Notes: generated from the letters alone by a model not told the origin. A stretch of 64,000 nucleotides of DNA from Asterella californica (GCA_036924285.1 JAYKYS010000001.1:12673501-12737500), one strand, 5' to 3'; numbered from the stretch's first letter, positions 1-11,936 are shown. Numbers and translations: made by a program.

Positions 1-2
1 TC

Positions 3-3000
3 GTTCGCGTGGGACTTAATGCTCACCACTCTGTACAGGCTGTTTCGATGGACACTCTGGTATGTCCACTAGCGGTACCATCTCTTCCGTTGCAAAGTAG
101 ACTTCGTGTACCTTGTTGGAAGCAAATTAATCAAGTTGAAACTTGACGTTTCTGTAGGTTCAGCACCGGCTTAGCAGTACAGAAAGATCAGCTGTATCGG
201 CTGGACCTCGCGCAAGTGCTGGAATGGAGCGCGACCGCATAAGGATACAGATTCTGGATGAAGCTGCAATCGTGAGTAAGGGGTAGTAATCGCCAGTAGG
301 CAGTCTGGAGAACGATCTTGTTGGCGTACTATAAATTGTTTGGCAGGCAGTGAAGTAAGCAAACTGATTCTCTCTTGCTCGTGAAACGTGGATGGAGTTA
401 GGTTTGCTCTACCCTGAGTTTCAGTGGGGCTGGTGTCTTCAAGCGGATGAACCGAGGATTTGACGTTGTTGTCATTGATGAAGCAGCACAAGCTGTGAGT
501 ATTACTCGTCCGAGATTTCTTCTGCGCATATCTTTTTCTCTAGCTCACTTTTGTATGCCAGATTCGGACTCTTTCAGTAAATTCGCTACCATGTTGGGCG
601 GAAGGCTGGTAGGCTGGCTCATGGAATTTGGATCCGTGAATGTTGCGTGCTCTGTGATAATGGTTTCCATCATTCAGTCTTCTGACAAGTATTAAGATGA
701 TGCACGTCATGCTAGGAGTCCTAGATTCATTTTAATCCTTCCATGGTGGCTTCTCAGGTTTTTCTCTTAGTTTCTACTCAATGCAGTCTTAGTATTAGCC
801 CTCCGATTTTCTGATATGTGAGGAGGATCACCTACAGACTGCTCACAGGATAAGATTGCAATGAAGTCCTGCCGGGCTTTGTTGAAGCAGGTTGGCTTGC
901 ACTACGCTTGGATTAGTCTGGACTCATCTTATACAATATCTTTCGGCTAACCTAGCCTCCTCCGTCCCTCGGGACCAACAAAGGGTAGGACAGGTATATT
1001 TGCCTGTTGTCCATCGACTACACCTCGGCCTGATCTTAGGCCCTGACTCATGTCTGTATTGTTCTACAATACCAAACGACCTTGTCCCTGGAAATCGCTG
1101 TTTGCTACATATTTCCAACATCCTGATACCAGGGTAGAAGTTTTCGCTTAAAAGGTGGACAGTTGCTTTCACCCAATCTTTCCTCTTGCCGTGTATTTCA
1201 CTGGCTTCAAACTCACGGGCTACTAGTTGCGTCGCGCAGCTAACCACATACACGGGCATAATTCGTTGACATCTAGTCCTTAACGTTCTGGGGTCAGTCT
1301 CATCTGCTTGATATGCTGTGTCTCACTGTGTACGTTCTGTTGGAAGCTTCGACGTGAAACCGGTTCTGCACCACGGGGTGTCTTAGCATTATGCAAAAAT
1401 GTTTCTTCCTCCTCCTCTTCCTCTCTTCGATCTATCTTTGTTGTCATCACCGCATACAGGGTGTGAGGTCTAGGTCAAGGGGCATGAGAGTGCTATCTAG
1501 TACTACAAAATTCCCTTTTAAATGGCTCTACTGTACGCGAATGGACATTTCTGATATCAGTTTTGTTTTGGTGCAGGTTGAACCGTCAACAATGGTTCCC
1601 CTGATGCACGGTTGCCAGCAAGCATTTTTGGCAAGTCTCTTAATATCTTCCCGTTAAGTCTGGTGTATGGAGGCGTACGGTGTTTTCTGTTCCGCATCAG
1701 TCATATATACCAGGCACTGCTATGTGATCCGTACACGGTAAGATACCCACATTGACATTGAATCTTCTGTACGCAGGTCGGGGATCCCATCCAGTTGCCA
1801 GCCACAGTACTCTCCACGAATGCTGTTCAATATGGGTAAACTAAGAAACACGCTCTTGTCCGTGATGTAAGGTTCTCGTCCATCTTAGTTCAAGTTCCTT
1901 TTCCGATGTATCTCTAGAATGATAGGCTAATGAAGAAGACCAATTTGTTTGGCAGATACGGCATGAGTCTCTTCAAGCGTTTCCAGCAAGCTGGCTACCC
2001 AGTGCAGATGCTGAACACTCAGTACCGCATGCATCCGCAGGTAAGGGGGAGGCCATTTAGGGGGTATACGGTTGTCGGCGTTTACTAGAATATCATCTCG
2101 AACCAGGCCCGTTCAACTGGTGAGTACTCGTATAGAGTCAACTGACATGGTCGTGCTGTTTATGTAGATTCGTGAATTTCCATCCAAGGAGTTTTATCAC
2201 GAGGCTTTAGTGGATGGACCTGATGTCGTGCAACAAACAGCTCGGCCTTGGCATGATCACCGCTGTTTCGGCCCTTTCGCCTTCTTGGATATTGCAGGAC
2301 AAGAAAGTCAGCCTCCTGGAAGTGGGTCATGGGTGAATCAAGATGAAGCGGATTTTGTTCTCGTTCTGTACAAGTGTCTGGTTGGGAGATATCCATCGCT
2401 GAAAGACGGACCTCATGTAGCCGTCATATCTCCCTACAAGCAGCAAGTCAAGCTTATACGAGAGCTTTTCCGCGACTCGATTGGCGTAGAGGCTACGAAG
2501 CTTATTGACATCAATACTGTAGATGGTTTTCAGGTACACTCGCTTTTAGCGCAGATGGTATTCTTTCTTCAAAAACTTCTGTTCGTCCAGTTTCGTTCTT
2601 GCCTTGGCATGGTTGTCAGAACAAGTGTTGAACTGTTGCAGGTTAAGCTGCCCGAGTTTTGGATTTGCACTCAAGTTGTCCTCTTATCATCCATCATATT
2701 GTATGAGGGCTGTAGCCACCAAGTAACTTTTTCCTAGTTTTCTGCAAATCAATACTCGTTTGTTGTTTTTGTTCGATTCACTTCAGGGAAGAGAAAAGGA
2801 CGTCGCCATATTTTCCTGCGTGCGAGCCAACCCTCAAGGTGGAATTGGGTTTGTGTCTGATTTCCGGCGGATGAATGTCGGTTTGACACGAGCACGAGCT
2901 TCAATGCTGGTATGTCTTTAGTTAGCGGAACTAGATGCTTTCCCTGTTGACATAATTTTGAAACATCCACAGATCGGACAAGAGTGACTTACAGTTGTTC

Positions 3001-3338
3001 ACTTCCAGGTGGTGGGTTGTTCTGCTGCCTTGAAACAAGATAAGCACTGGAACAGTCTGATTACCAGCGCTGAGGAGCGTCGTCGACTCCTGAAAGTCAT
3101 AAAACCTTTTCACTCTCTTTTCAGTGACCAGAGCCTAGAAGCCATGAAGAAGCTCGATGAGGAAGAAGCTCAGTTTATGGCCTTGCTAGCTGAGAAGAAA
3201 GCGGGTGAGAAAGTAGTTGAACGTCCCAAGACACAAGATGTGGAAATGCGTGACAATGAGGAGTATACTGACGAGGATGAAGCTGAAGAGGTTGTAGAGA
3301 ATTATGGAGATTATGACGAAGAACCTGACGAGATATGA
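3..3338 (+). CDS. MAA3: SEN1/MAGATAMA3-type RNA/DNA helicase, C-terminal part (5' end outside window)
   Basis: Exons read at 3-59, 158-271, 402-494, 1577-1630, 1777-1835, 1956-2040, 2168-2533, 2787-2909 and 3009-3338 join in frame to about 426 residues ending at TGA. Superfamily 1B helicase motifs appear in order: motif [11 protein letters not shown] (exon 3), motif [13 protein letters not shown] (exon 5), TQYRMHP (exon 6), ISPYKQQV and VDGFQGREKD across the 2533/2787 junction, and motif VI VGLTRAR (exon 8). The Walker A part must lie upstream of the window. The last exon ends in an acidic Glu/Asp-rich tail, as in plant MAA3. Family knowledge: SEN1/senataxin helicases unwind RNA:DNA hybrids in the nucleus, and MAA3 is needed for female gametophyte development in Arabidopsis. 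Oddities: the usual Lys of GDPKQL is Ile here, and the intron after 1630 uses a GC donor. The frame is intact, so the gene is probably functional. Confidence 0.93.
1631..1776 (+). other. GC-AG intron in the helicase gene
   Basis: The exon ending ...QQAFL (TTTTTG) is followed by gcaagt rather than gt. The next exon begins after acgcag with VGDP. Only this junction keeps the conserved FLVGDP stretch continuous. The remainder of the donor matches the consensus strongly, as is usual for GC-AG introns. Confidence 0.75.
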
Positions 3339-4861
3339 GGGTCCCGCATGAAGATACCGTGTCCTCATCCACCATCTTGGTCGAGAACCAGGATCCTTAC
3401 CGTGAGCGGGAATTCACTTAATTGCACTGAAATATCAAGTTAATTGCAGACGAAAGTATTCTAAACAGAAGCATGCCAGCAGGCAACCCAACCTACATCA
3501 GGAGGTCAGGATCAGGTATGCCTTGGATAGTACTCCTGGCAGTCTCTCATGCATTTGACGCCGCTGTTTTTGTTCGTCAAAATTTATAAAGTAGTGCACA
3601 GTTTCATATCTCAAGCAGGCCATATGTAAGTAGAGTCCGACCTTCGAGCAACAACCGGCCGCGCTGTGCAAGCACTTCGTTAAGAGTTTCAGTGTGCTTA
3701 TATATACTTGTATATACTACCTGACGAATCCCTTGTGTGCTGTTTATTCAGCAGGCTCTGGAGGTGGAACTAGAACCCTTAAACCTTCATTTCAACTTTC
3801 AGCCGGTGCAGTCAATAACCCACAAAAGGGAACTCCGAGATCCAACTGTAGAAGAACATCGTAGGCGCTGCCACAGCTTGCGTCTCACATCGCGTGGCTA
3901 CTAGCGAAGAGACTCACGTATAAGCATATTTTAAGCCGTGATACCCTCGGATACACCATTGCTACTCATCATTGCATCATGATCAAAGTTCTGGCCCATT
4001 TGGGCTGGAGATCTCTGTCGTTGTTTACGTCTGAATCAACTACGGAGTCGATACAGGACCGTCCTCGATGCTTTAGAGTTTGGTTGGAGAAACTGGAATC
4101 AGGAGTCTAGTGTCCTGTACCAGTGGTGGCCAGTAATATTATGCTAACTGAAGCAATGGTGGCCCATTTTGAACGACTTGATGTGAAGATTCCTCCCTAG
4201 CATCAGATTCTGTACTGCTTGTTACAGTAGTACAGTAAGTACGTGCTCAGAATTTGGATGGTACGAGTTGTGATCATCTGTAAAACGGGCATCCACGTCT
4301 TGCCAGGGAAAGGATAAACGGAAGCAACACAAAAAGGGAAGAAAGACACAGAAGAAGATAAACGATGCTTCAGTAGAAACTTACTCTTGCGATCACCCTT
4401 GTTAGGGCTACTAGATTCGAAAAGTCTATATAAAAATATATTCTAATATGTACTAAAGCGAGTGCATGGTTAGAAGTACAAAAAATATGAGAATTAAAAG
4501 ATTACAGTCAGATTGGATTCTACGCGCTTATTATTATATATAATTTTCTGTGTGTTGCGCCCAGCCTTCTCGTCTTTCGACTTGAACCCCCGGATGGTTA
4601 AATAGGACCGTCCGAGACTCGTTCAGTCCGTTGACGAAAACAACCAAAAGCTCTCTCATTTTCGAGAGCCTAAGACAACCGTGAAGGGGCAGCAAGCCCA
4701 TAGGGCATAACAGAATTTTTTTTCAAAAGTCAGATTAACCACAAAGTATTCATTTTAATAATAAATTTTTTATAAGTTCAATAGAATAAAAATCAATTCG
4801 GGTTTTTTAGATGAATATATAAAAACGAGAGTTCACGAGCATACTGTCGTTGTACAAGTCA
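3339..4861. other. Intergenic spacer downstream of the helicase gene
   Basis: This begins with the presumed 3' UTR of the helicase gene. No convincing reading frame was found. From about 4400 it becomes AT-rich with a few GC-richer patches, including a short GCTCTC/GAGAGC hairpin near 4650-4670. It may include flanking remains of the copia element that follows. Confidence 0.5.
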
Positions 4862-5150
4862 AACATCCTTCTCATCTCTAATGAATCCTACAGCAAGGAG
4901 TTCTCCTAAGTTCATCATCTTGAACTCGGATTTCAAATGATCTTTGATCTGAGAAATAAGCTCCTCATAGTTATCGATGATGATCAATTCATCAACATAG
5001 ATGGTGATCACAACAATCCGGTCTTGTATTCACAATACAAGATAGAGTTTGAACTATAAAGGTGGAAACCAAGAGATTGCAAGTAAGAATTGATCTTTGC
5101 ATACCATGCTCGTGGTGTCTGTTTCAGACCATAGAGTATTTTTCATAACT
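4862..5150 (-). mobile_element. Ty1/copia reverse-transcriptase fragment (degenerate)
   Basis: On the minus strand the conserved copia RT string LYGLKQTPRAWY lies near 5100-5138. It is followed by KINSYLQSLGFHLY and, after a frameshift near 5025, by VITIYVDELIII near 4975-5010. The last is the catalytic YVDD box with the second Asp changed to Glu. A further stretch ending NLGELLAVGFI runs to about 4870. Frameshifts and the altered catalytic residue show a dead fragment. No LTRs were recognised around it. Confidence 0.85.
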
Positions 5151-6398
5151 TTTCCAAATTTTATAAACAGTATTTGTTTTAGACTCAATTCCTAAAAGTT
5201 TCATTTTGGTCGAAAATGATCCAATTGAAAATCTGCTGCTGAAAATCTCCAAATCGATTGAAACTTGGCCGAGTACACAATTCGCACCTTCTGAACAAGA
5301 CAGTCTTTATAGAGCTGGTCGACAGATAGCAACGAGAGAAAATCGTCCAGGTCTTCAAAATCACGTTCAAAGTTTCTGGTGACGAAAGAAACGGTTTCGT
5401 CCCCCATCAGAAAAATATGAAAAGTGTGAACTAGTTTGTACACAATAATTTTTATCTCTCCATTGGATTTTCCTAACTGAGCTCATACTTGCCAATGACA
5501 CATGTTCTGTATCGATCTAAGTTCACTAACACTTGAGAATGTGCAAAACACAATGCACAGACAAGTGTCCTAGTCTCTCACCAGCTCGTTCGTATCAGTT
5601 CTGAAAATTATCATGCTCGTATTAACTCTCGGTGGATGAATTACAGAACCTTGTATGTCATCTCTCTGAGCTGGAGTAGGTCTCATATTCTATCTCTATG
5701 TAAAATGTTAGAAATTCTAAGGTTCTAGGAAAGAAGTCACGAGATTAGATTTGCGAAAAAGCTTTGTTAGTGAACTTTCCGTCAGGTCGTATCTTACATC
5801 TTAATGTTGTCTTATAACGGCATGCTCGAACTCTACAATGCGGTTTTGACTTAACACACCAGAAAACAAGACGATGTAGAAATTATCAGCATTCTACACT
5901 CAACTCGAATTTCTCAAAATCATTAAATAAAGTTTTCAGTTTCAATCGACTGGCAGTCTCATGGGTCTATTCTAGAGTTATAGTTTGTGAATCATGCCCG
6001 ACATCTCTTCCATCTCAACTCTCTATTGATCGAATGCAGGCAAATTCAGTATATTTTTCCCATTCATACGACGAGCATTCCACAATGTACTCCTAAACTG
6101 CAGTTGACCTGGAACGATTTCAGGTTTGTTATCGTCTGCCTCCAAAGCAATGTTCACAAGACATTGCATGTCAAAAAATTTCTAGTGCTAAAAAATGAAA
6201 TTACTCCACACTGCACTGTTGCCTTGCTATTCATCAAGATCGACGTTTCGCCGGTTTTCTTTGTTCGAAACACAGTAAAGCTCGCTCCCGCGCTTGTAGG
6301 TAGACAAGTCAAGGGCACTAATGTATACATTTTCTTATATGGCACTTGCCACGTTCGATGACACCAGATGATCCTTTGGTGAGTGCTTTGCGATGACC
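5151..6398. other. Spacer without recognised gene
   Basis: Mixed-composition DNA with only short unconserved reading frames on either strand, the longest a + strand frame at 5987-6361 that matches no family I recognise. Part may be decayed copia internal sequence, but no further domain can be read. Confidence 0.4.
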
Positions 6399-6546
6399 AA
6401 ACCCTCCCCACTAAAACCCCTTTGGAGAAGTTCGATCGATCTCCATGGAAAGTCATAAACCCTGAAGGAAGGAAACCCTCCCCACTAAATCTCTTCGGAC
6501 AAGTTCGGGCGACCTCCATGGAAGGCCATAAATTACCCTGAAGGAA
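6399..6546. repeat. Tandem pair of 74-bp repeats
   Basis: Two adjacent imperfect copies, 6399-6472 and 6473-6546. Each begins AAACCCTCCCCACTAAA, carries GACAAGTTCG or its variant GAGAAGTTCG, then TCCATGGAA, and ends CCTGAAGGAA. The copies are collinear over the whole unit with scattered substitutions. They lie about 570 bp upstream of the bystin start codon. Confidence 0.85.
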
Positions 6547-6609
6547 TAAGTCCATCAAAATGACGCACTTTTAAAACGCAAACTCTTTATTCGCCCGCAC
6601 GCATAACTG

Positions 6610-6773
6610 AACCCTAACCCTATTGTAGAATTCCACAAGCGAAAAGTACGTCCGGGCGGCACCAACTTGCGCCACAGTGCCTGTCTCTTGGGCGATTCAC
6701 AACTCTTCTGGGGCTCGCTGACACACACAGGGAACTACGTAGCAGAAAGAATTAAATCCGTCGCCGTTGGGCT
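6610..6773 (+). promoter_or_regulatory. Candidate telo-box-like and site II elements upstream of bystin
   Basis: AACCCTAACCCTA at about 6610-6622 is a telo-box-like motif, and TGGGCT at 6768-6773 fits the site II consensus TGGGCC/T. In plants telo boxes paired with site II motifs are known from promoters of ribosomal-protein and ribosome-biogenesis genes, the class to which bystin belongs. The transcription start is not known, so the assignment is inference from motif and position. Confidence 0.4.
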
Positions 6774-7049
6774 GGAGAGTTTTCCTCTGAGGACGCTGGG
6801 CAGAGTGTGGAGAAATCAGACTGCGCTGCTCTTGTTGGCACTTCCCTCAAGTAACATTTTAGTATGCTCGTTCGCGGATCCAATTTTGATCAGTGGTGTT
6901 AGTCCATTGCCTGCTGGCGAACTATATAGAATTTGCGGGGCAGATACCTTGACAGGATTTTTCTAGTGGAACAGTCGCTCCCGTGCGTGTGGATGGTGGC
7001 TGGAGAAGCTTGAGTATTTAGGTGCAGGAAACGGCACAGCAGGAAGGAC

Positions 7050-7053
<4 letters not shown>

Positions 7054-7107
<54 letters not shown>
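7054..7107 (+). repeat. (GA)n microsatellite just upstream of the bystin ATG
   Basis: An uninterrupted GA dinucleotide run of about 54 bp ends 6 bp before ATG 7114, so it probably lies in the 5' UTR or core promoter. GA-rich tracts near plant start sites can bind BASIC PENTACYSTEINE (GAGA-binding) proteins. Frames opened on the opposite strand through this tract (runs of Ser-Leu) are artefacts. Confidence 0.9.
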
Positions 7108-7110
<3 letters not shown>

Positions 7111-7113
7111 AGG

Positions 7114-10100
7114 ATGGCTGGAGAGGTGAAGCAGAGGCAGAGGAATCCGAAGGAGCAGAAAAAGAAGCGGAAGAATGAAGCTGCTACCGAAAAGCACAAG
7201 TCTTCCCTGGCGGACCAAATGGATGACACGAAGGAGGCGCCCCCCAGGAACCGGTCCTCCAAGACTCGGAAATTTCAGGGGGAAGAAGAGGTTAGCTCTA
7301 AATTCCGTTCTTGTAATCAGTCTTCTGTTGCTTGTTGGTATTGACTCTCAAATATTCTTCGTCGCCACGGTAAGTTTCGCCTGAAAGAGATCGACTCCTG
7401 GCGACTGAATCTTGTTAGCAGCTCTGAATGGCATCAGCTTTGGTATGTCACGGAATAAGTTTGTTCTGAGTGTAAATATTTTAGACAGTCTGAGAGATAG
7501 TGCACAACGCCTTCGTCCTCAACTTCACAGTGTACACACCTTACTTGCTGGCTCATCTTATGTACGCGGTTAACCTTAGCAATTCGCTGTTTACCCATAT
7601 ACCAGCATACATCTCCAAGAGTGTGATGAAGTTGATCGCTTCATTTTGAGAACCTTAAACTCACGCTTATTGTGTCTATTGCCGTTATGGTTTTCCTTCA
7701 TTCAGTATGTTAGTCCGGGAATCAGCAACAAGATTTTAACAGAGGCCCGGCGTCAACAACAAGAAATCGACGATGAGAAGTAAGTGTATCCAGTCTCTTC
7801 TTCCAGATTATTTTATACAATCTGGAGAGGAGATATTATACTCGAAAGAAAGAATTGTGGCTGTACTTTTCCTTTAACTTTTGGGAAGCTAAGAATAGTA
7901 CAGAAACCATACTCATTATCAAGTGATCCTCGTAGGGATGAGCAAACTGGTGTTGCAGCAGCTAGAAGAGCCTTTGATGACGCCACTGTCGAGAAACAGA
8001 TCGCCAAGGAGGAAAGTGATGAGGATGACGACGAGGGAGGATTCTCGGATGATGAATATCCAGAGGAAGAATTTGAGGTGATTCACGTGTATAATATATT
8101 TGGCGGACTTGTAGTGTCTGCCTTCAGAATTGAATTGTCAACGCGGAAGGCATCACTTACGCTGTTGGATATGTTTCTTCTCTAGGCCAAGTATTGAGGA
8201 CTCTTGTGTTTGCCATAATCCAAATCGGCCAAACATTTGAGGCTAAGAAGAGCTGTTGGGTTGATTACAGGAAGTAACAGAAGAAGACGACAGAATTATG
8301 TCCATCTTTATGGCATCTGATGCTGGACCTCAGCGCACTCTAGCAGATATGATCATGGAAAGGATAAAAGAAAAGGACGCAGGCATTTCGAGTAACGTCG
8401 AAGGTCTGACATCAATAATCATGTGGTTATGAAACAAGCATTTAGTAGCAGACCTCACGCTCATATTAGGCTGCTGTGCGTAGGGTTTGAATGGAAGTGC
8501 TGCTTGTATCACCCACTTTCAGTTTGGATTGGAGATCTCCGCAAAGATAAAACGAACAGTTTATATGACATTTACATTACGTAAGTCTTGCACGTTTTTG
8601 AAAGCAATATTTCCTGTGTCGTAGTGGTTCATGTTTGTAAGCTTAGTTTTCCATGTTATTTTTCAGGGGAAAGGAATATACCTGGGATTGACGAGAAGAT
8701 TGTTGAGGTCTTTAGGGGGTAAAGTTTCTGTCATCTCAAGGCAAATTGAGTTGTACTTTATGCAGATTGCAATTCCGGAAAGACCATGTGGTGCTCCTTT
8801 GGATGTTTGAGAATCGGTTATAGTGCAAGCAAGTCTCAGTTTTCATACTTTCTGTTCTGTATGTAGGGCATATGCTACGATCAGGAGATATGTTTTCCAC
8901 GTGATTCAGACTCTTGGCAGGGGATTCAAGAGATCAGTCACCCTAACCTGACTTCTTTTTGTATGCAGTGTAGGTAAACTTCTTAGTCGGTTCAGATCTG
9001 GGAAGGTTCCAAAGGCTTTCAAGATTGTGCCATCTCTTTCCAACTGGGAGGAAGTGCTATACATTACGGAGCCAGAAAAATGGTCTCCTAATGCCATGTA
9101 CCAAGCAACTCGGCTCTTTGCCTCCAACTTGAACGCTCGCATGGCACAACGATTTTACAATCTAGTCCTACTACCTAGGTTACGTCAAGATATTAACGAA
9201 CATAAGCGCCTACATTTCGCCCTTTACCAAGCTTTAAAGAAGGCTGTTTACAAGCCCTCTGCTTTCTATAAGGGCATTCTCCTACCGCTGTGCCAGGTAC
9301 TTGCCTATTCAGACTTTTCCATCATATGGACTTATATCAGTTAGCCTCTGTACTTATATCGTTATATTTTAACGTCAGCTAATGGCTTTCTACGGCTCTT
9401 TGATGTAGTCGCGGACGTGTAATCTCCGAGAAGCTGTTATTATTGGAAGTGTTGTCCAGAAGGTATCCATTCCGGTGCTTCACTCAAGGTATAGGTCTAA
9501 ATCAGCACCTTAAATGATGTGTCTATAGACAGAAAGGAGCAGTGTAAGTCGAGGGAATCTTCCAGTGTGAGTTCTGGGTATGTCTTATGTTTTATGTCGA
9601 GCCTATGTGTTCAAAACTACCAACATTTAGAATTGAGCTTGCTACAGAAAAATCTTTCCAAATCAAGGTGAAAATATCCGATGTTTCCACTGAAGAACAT
9701 TGATTGATAGGTTTCTTTACATGCGCCAAGTAGCTTACAAGTGGTGGCTTCCTTTGCAGTGTTGCCCTTATGAAGATTGCGGAAATGGAGTACTGCGGCA
9801 CTAACAGGTATACCTGCATATATTTGCACCGAGGGTTGGAGCTTTTGTGTAATGTTTTGTATCGAAGATTATTTTAGTTATTTCCTACTCGCTTCATCTG
9901 ATTTTCGTACTGTAGTTCTTGGTACTTAGGTCTTCGCAAGCTGCATCGTTATCTGCCTGGGCCTTCTCAAGAACGTCTGCGTAGAGTGCTCTCAATTCTA
10001 ACACCTTTCTTGTCGACGTCCGAGCTCCTGATGTGGGGCTCCGTGAATTACGAATATTCGTTTTTGTAGCTTGCTTCGGTGGGCCTCTGTCACCCTCCTA

Positions 10101-11360
10101 TATGAACGTCTTCTGCCATCCTTGGTCGAGTTTGTCCTAGCATCTTCATCTCCTAAACCTTGTTGCTCTCAGTCATTCTGAAGCTTCTTCCAGTGTTTTG
10201 GTTAATATGGTAGATATGCAGAACTGCATGATGGTATGGTATAACTTTATTCCGATATCACAGTGACGGTTTTGGAATTGACTTGAAAGTTCTTGTACTT
10301 TGGCGACAGTTACTTCATGAAGCTTTTGATGGACAAGAAGTATTCACTACCGTATCGTGTACTCGATGCCATGGTAGCACATTTCGCCCGCTTTACCGAT
10401 GATGGCAGGGAACTCCCTGTTATTTGGCATCAATCTCTTCTCACTTTCGTCCAAAGGTGAGAACGTCTGTCAAGCTCTTAATCAGAATATGTGGTTGACA
10501 TAGGGTGTTCTATTGCATTGAGCTTGAATTGGCCTTAATTTAGTTTTTGCCATCTGTAGTCGTTCGAGGTTGATAGTTTCTTTTTCTAGCCTGGAAGTCG
10601 GACTCTTATTTCGCTCTATATGATGTGCTTACAGATATAAAAACGAGTTGAACGAAGAGGACAAGGAGAAGTTGAAGAAATTGATGCGGGCTCATAAGCA
10701 CTATTTGGTACAACCACATACCCACTGACGGTGCACTGAAATAAAATGGTTATTGGCAGAAAGACCTTCCATGCTATCACTAATTATTATTCTTTGTTTG
10801 ATGAGTCGTCTCCCTTTTGTCTGTTAGAGAAATGTCCTAGGTGCAAAACAGACTCAAGATCTGACGTTTCAGTTGTGCCACTCTCCTTAGTATACGTATA
10901 GGCAGAGCAGGCCTTCATTCACTGGAAATGGGCAACAGGGCTGAAAAACATTCTTGAGAGAATAAAAGGTCCTGTTCTCTGGGGGGAATCATTTCTAATA
11001 TTTCTTTATGGTCTATCCGAACAGGTAACTCCAGAGATCCAAAGGGAGCTCACGCATAGTCGGCACAGAGGGCAGAAAGAGGGTTATGCTCCTGGCGGAC
11101 AACTCAATATCCTTCCAACTAGACCTTTCTACCACTTAAGCTTTTTCCTCCCGTGTTCACGTGAATTCTGTTCGTTTACTTGTGAAGATGTATGTAAGTT
11201 ATTAGGGGCATGCGTTTCTGCTTCTTGTGAATAATAAGTGTGTACATTTTATCCTTAACCGTATCTTTCAGCACTGTCTAGAACGACTGTGGCTAAAGCA
11301 GGAACTGAAGAAGACGTCTGGAATTTGCCGGCGGTCGAAATTGAAATGGCCGATGCGTAA
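7114..11360 (+). CDS. BYSL: Bystin (Enp1-type 40S ribosome biogenesis factor), complete
   Basis: Twelve exons join in frame: 7114-7290, 7706-7779, 7936-8077, 8271-8403, 8667-8718, 8969-9296, 9409-9488, 9760-9807, 10310-10456, 10635-10707, 11025-11082 and 11272-11360. The product is 466 residues, against about 440 for animal and Arabidopsis bystins. The N-terminus is basic (QKKKRKN), followed by an acidic [19 protein letters not shown] stretch. The bystin core then follows, with [80 protein letters not shown] and [14 protein letters not shown]. The last exon ends EIEMADA. Family knowledge: bystin/Enp1 acts in nucleolar and cytoplasmic pre-40S particles for 18S rRNA maturation. The penultimate donor is uncertain: 11082 gives the most family-like tail, while 11193 has a better GTAAGT and adds 37 residues. 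Every other junction is fixed by the reading frame. Confidence 0.95.
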
Positions 11361-11892
11361 GCAAAAACGGAAGTTCGGCAATTTTGCACCAAGACAGGAG
11401 AGGCCGAGTTACCTAGGACAGAAGAAAAACCACAAGGTAGTTGAACAGTGGATTTGCCTTCAGGCAGCGGATCTCGTAGGAGTACTTGTTTATGCCACTA
11501 TCACGTGATGTCATTCTTGTCAGATAATAATAACTGTCTTTGACAGTCTGGGTAATACGTGCCAGTTGCAAGGATACTTCATGGTTACTTCTACAGTTTA
11601 AGAAGTGAGTTGTTTCAGGAAGATAGTGCAACAGTTGAATTCAAGAATATTGTCAGTATTGGTGACATTGTCCTGCTCAAATTGGACACCTTGGATTTGG
11701 ACCTTTGGCCAAGGACAAAGTGGTTGCCTGTGTATACTCTCGAACTTATCGTCACCAAACAAACAAGGGGCCGCGCTTGCAGTGGAATTGCGGGACTATG
11801 CATCACAAACGCATAGATTTACTTAGAGATGTCACTGACTGTTTGTAGGAGCTATGTACATATACGTAGGGTTGCTTATATGTAAGTAGCAG

Positions 11893-11936
11893 TATTTTAA
11901 TTTCTCATCGTAACGCTACGATGAGAAACTAAAATC
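11893..11936. repeat. Strong hairpin downstream of bystin
   Basis: TTTCTCATCGTA (11901-11912) and TACGATGAGAAA (11917-11928) pair perfectly across a 4-nt ACGC loop. A further imperfect stretch (ATTTTAAT with ACTAAAAT) extends the stem to about 20 bp. It lies some 530 bp after the bystin stop codon. It could be a 3'-end element or a tiny foldback transposon; the sequence alone does not decide. Confidence 0.7.

Noticed and set aside
158..271. Alternative frame in helicase exon 2 ([14 protein letters not shown])
   Set aside because: It looks protein-like but hits a stop and does not lead into [13 protein letters not shown]; the chosen frame joins both neighbouring exons exactly.
4560..4700. GC-richer patch with CTTGAACCCCCGG, considered as a tRNA
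   Set aside because: No acceptor stem, D-arm or anticodon arm can be folded around it.
6963..7262. Minus-strand frames rich in Ser-Leu through the GA tract
   Set aside because: They only translate the (CT)n strand of a microsatellite plus the antisense of bystin exon 1.
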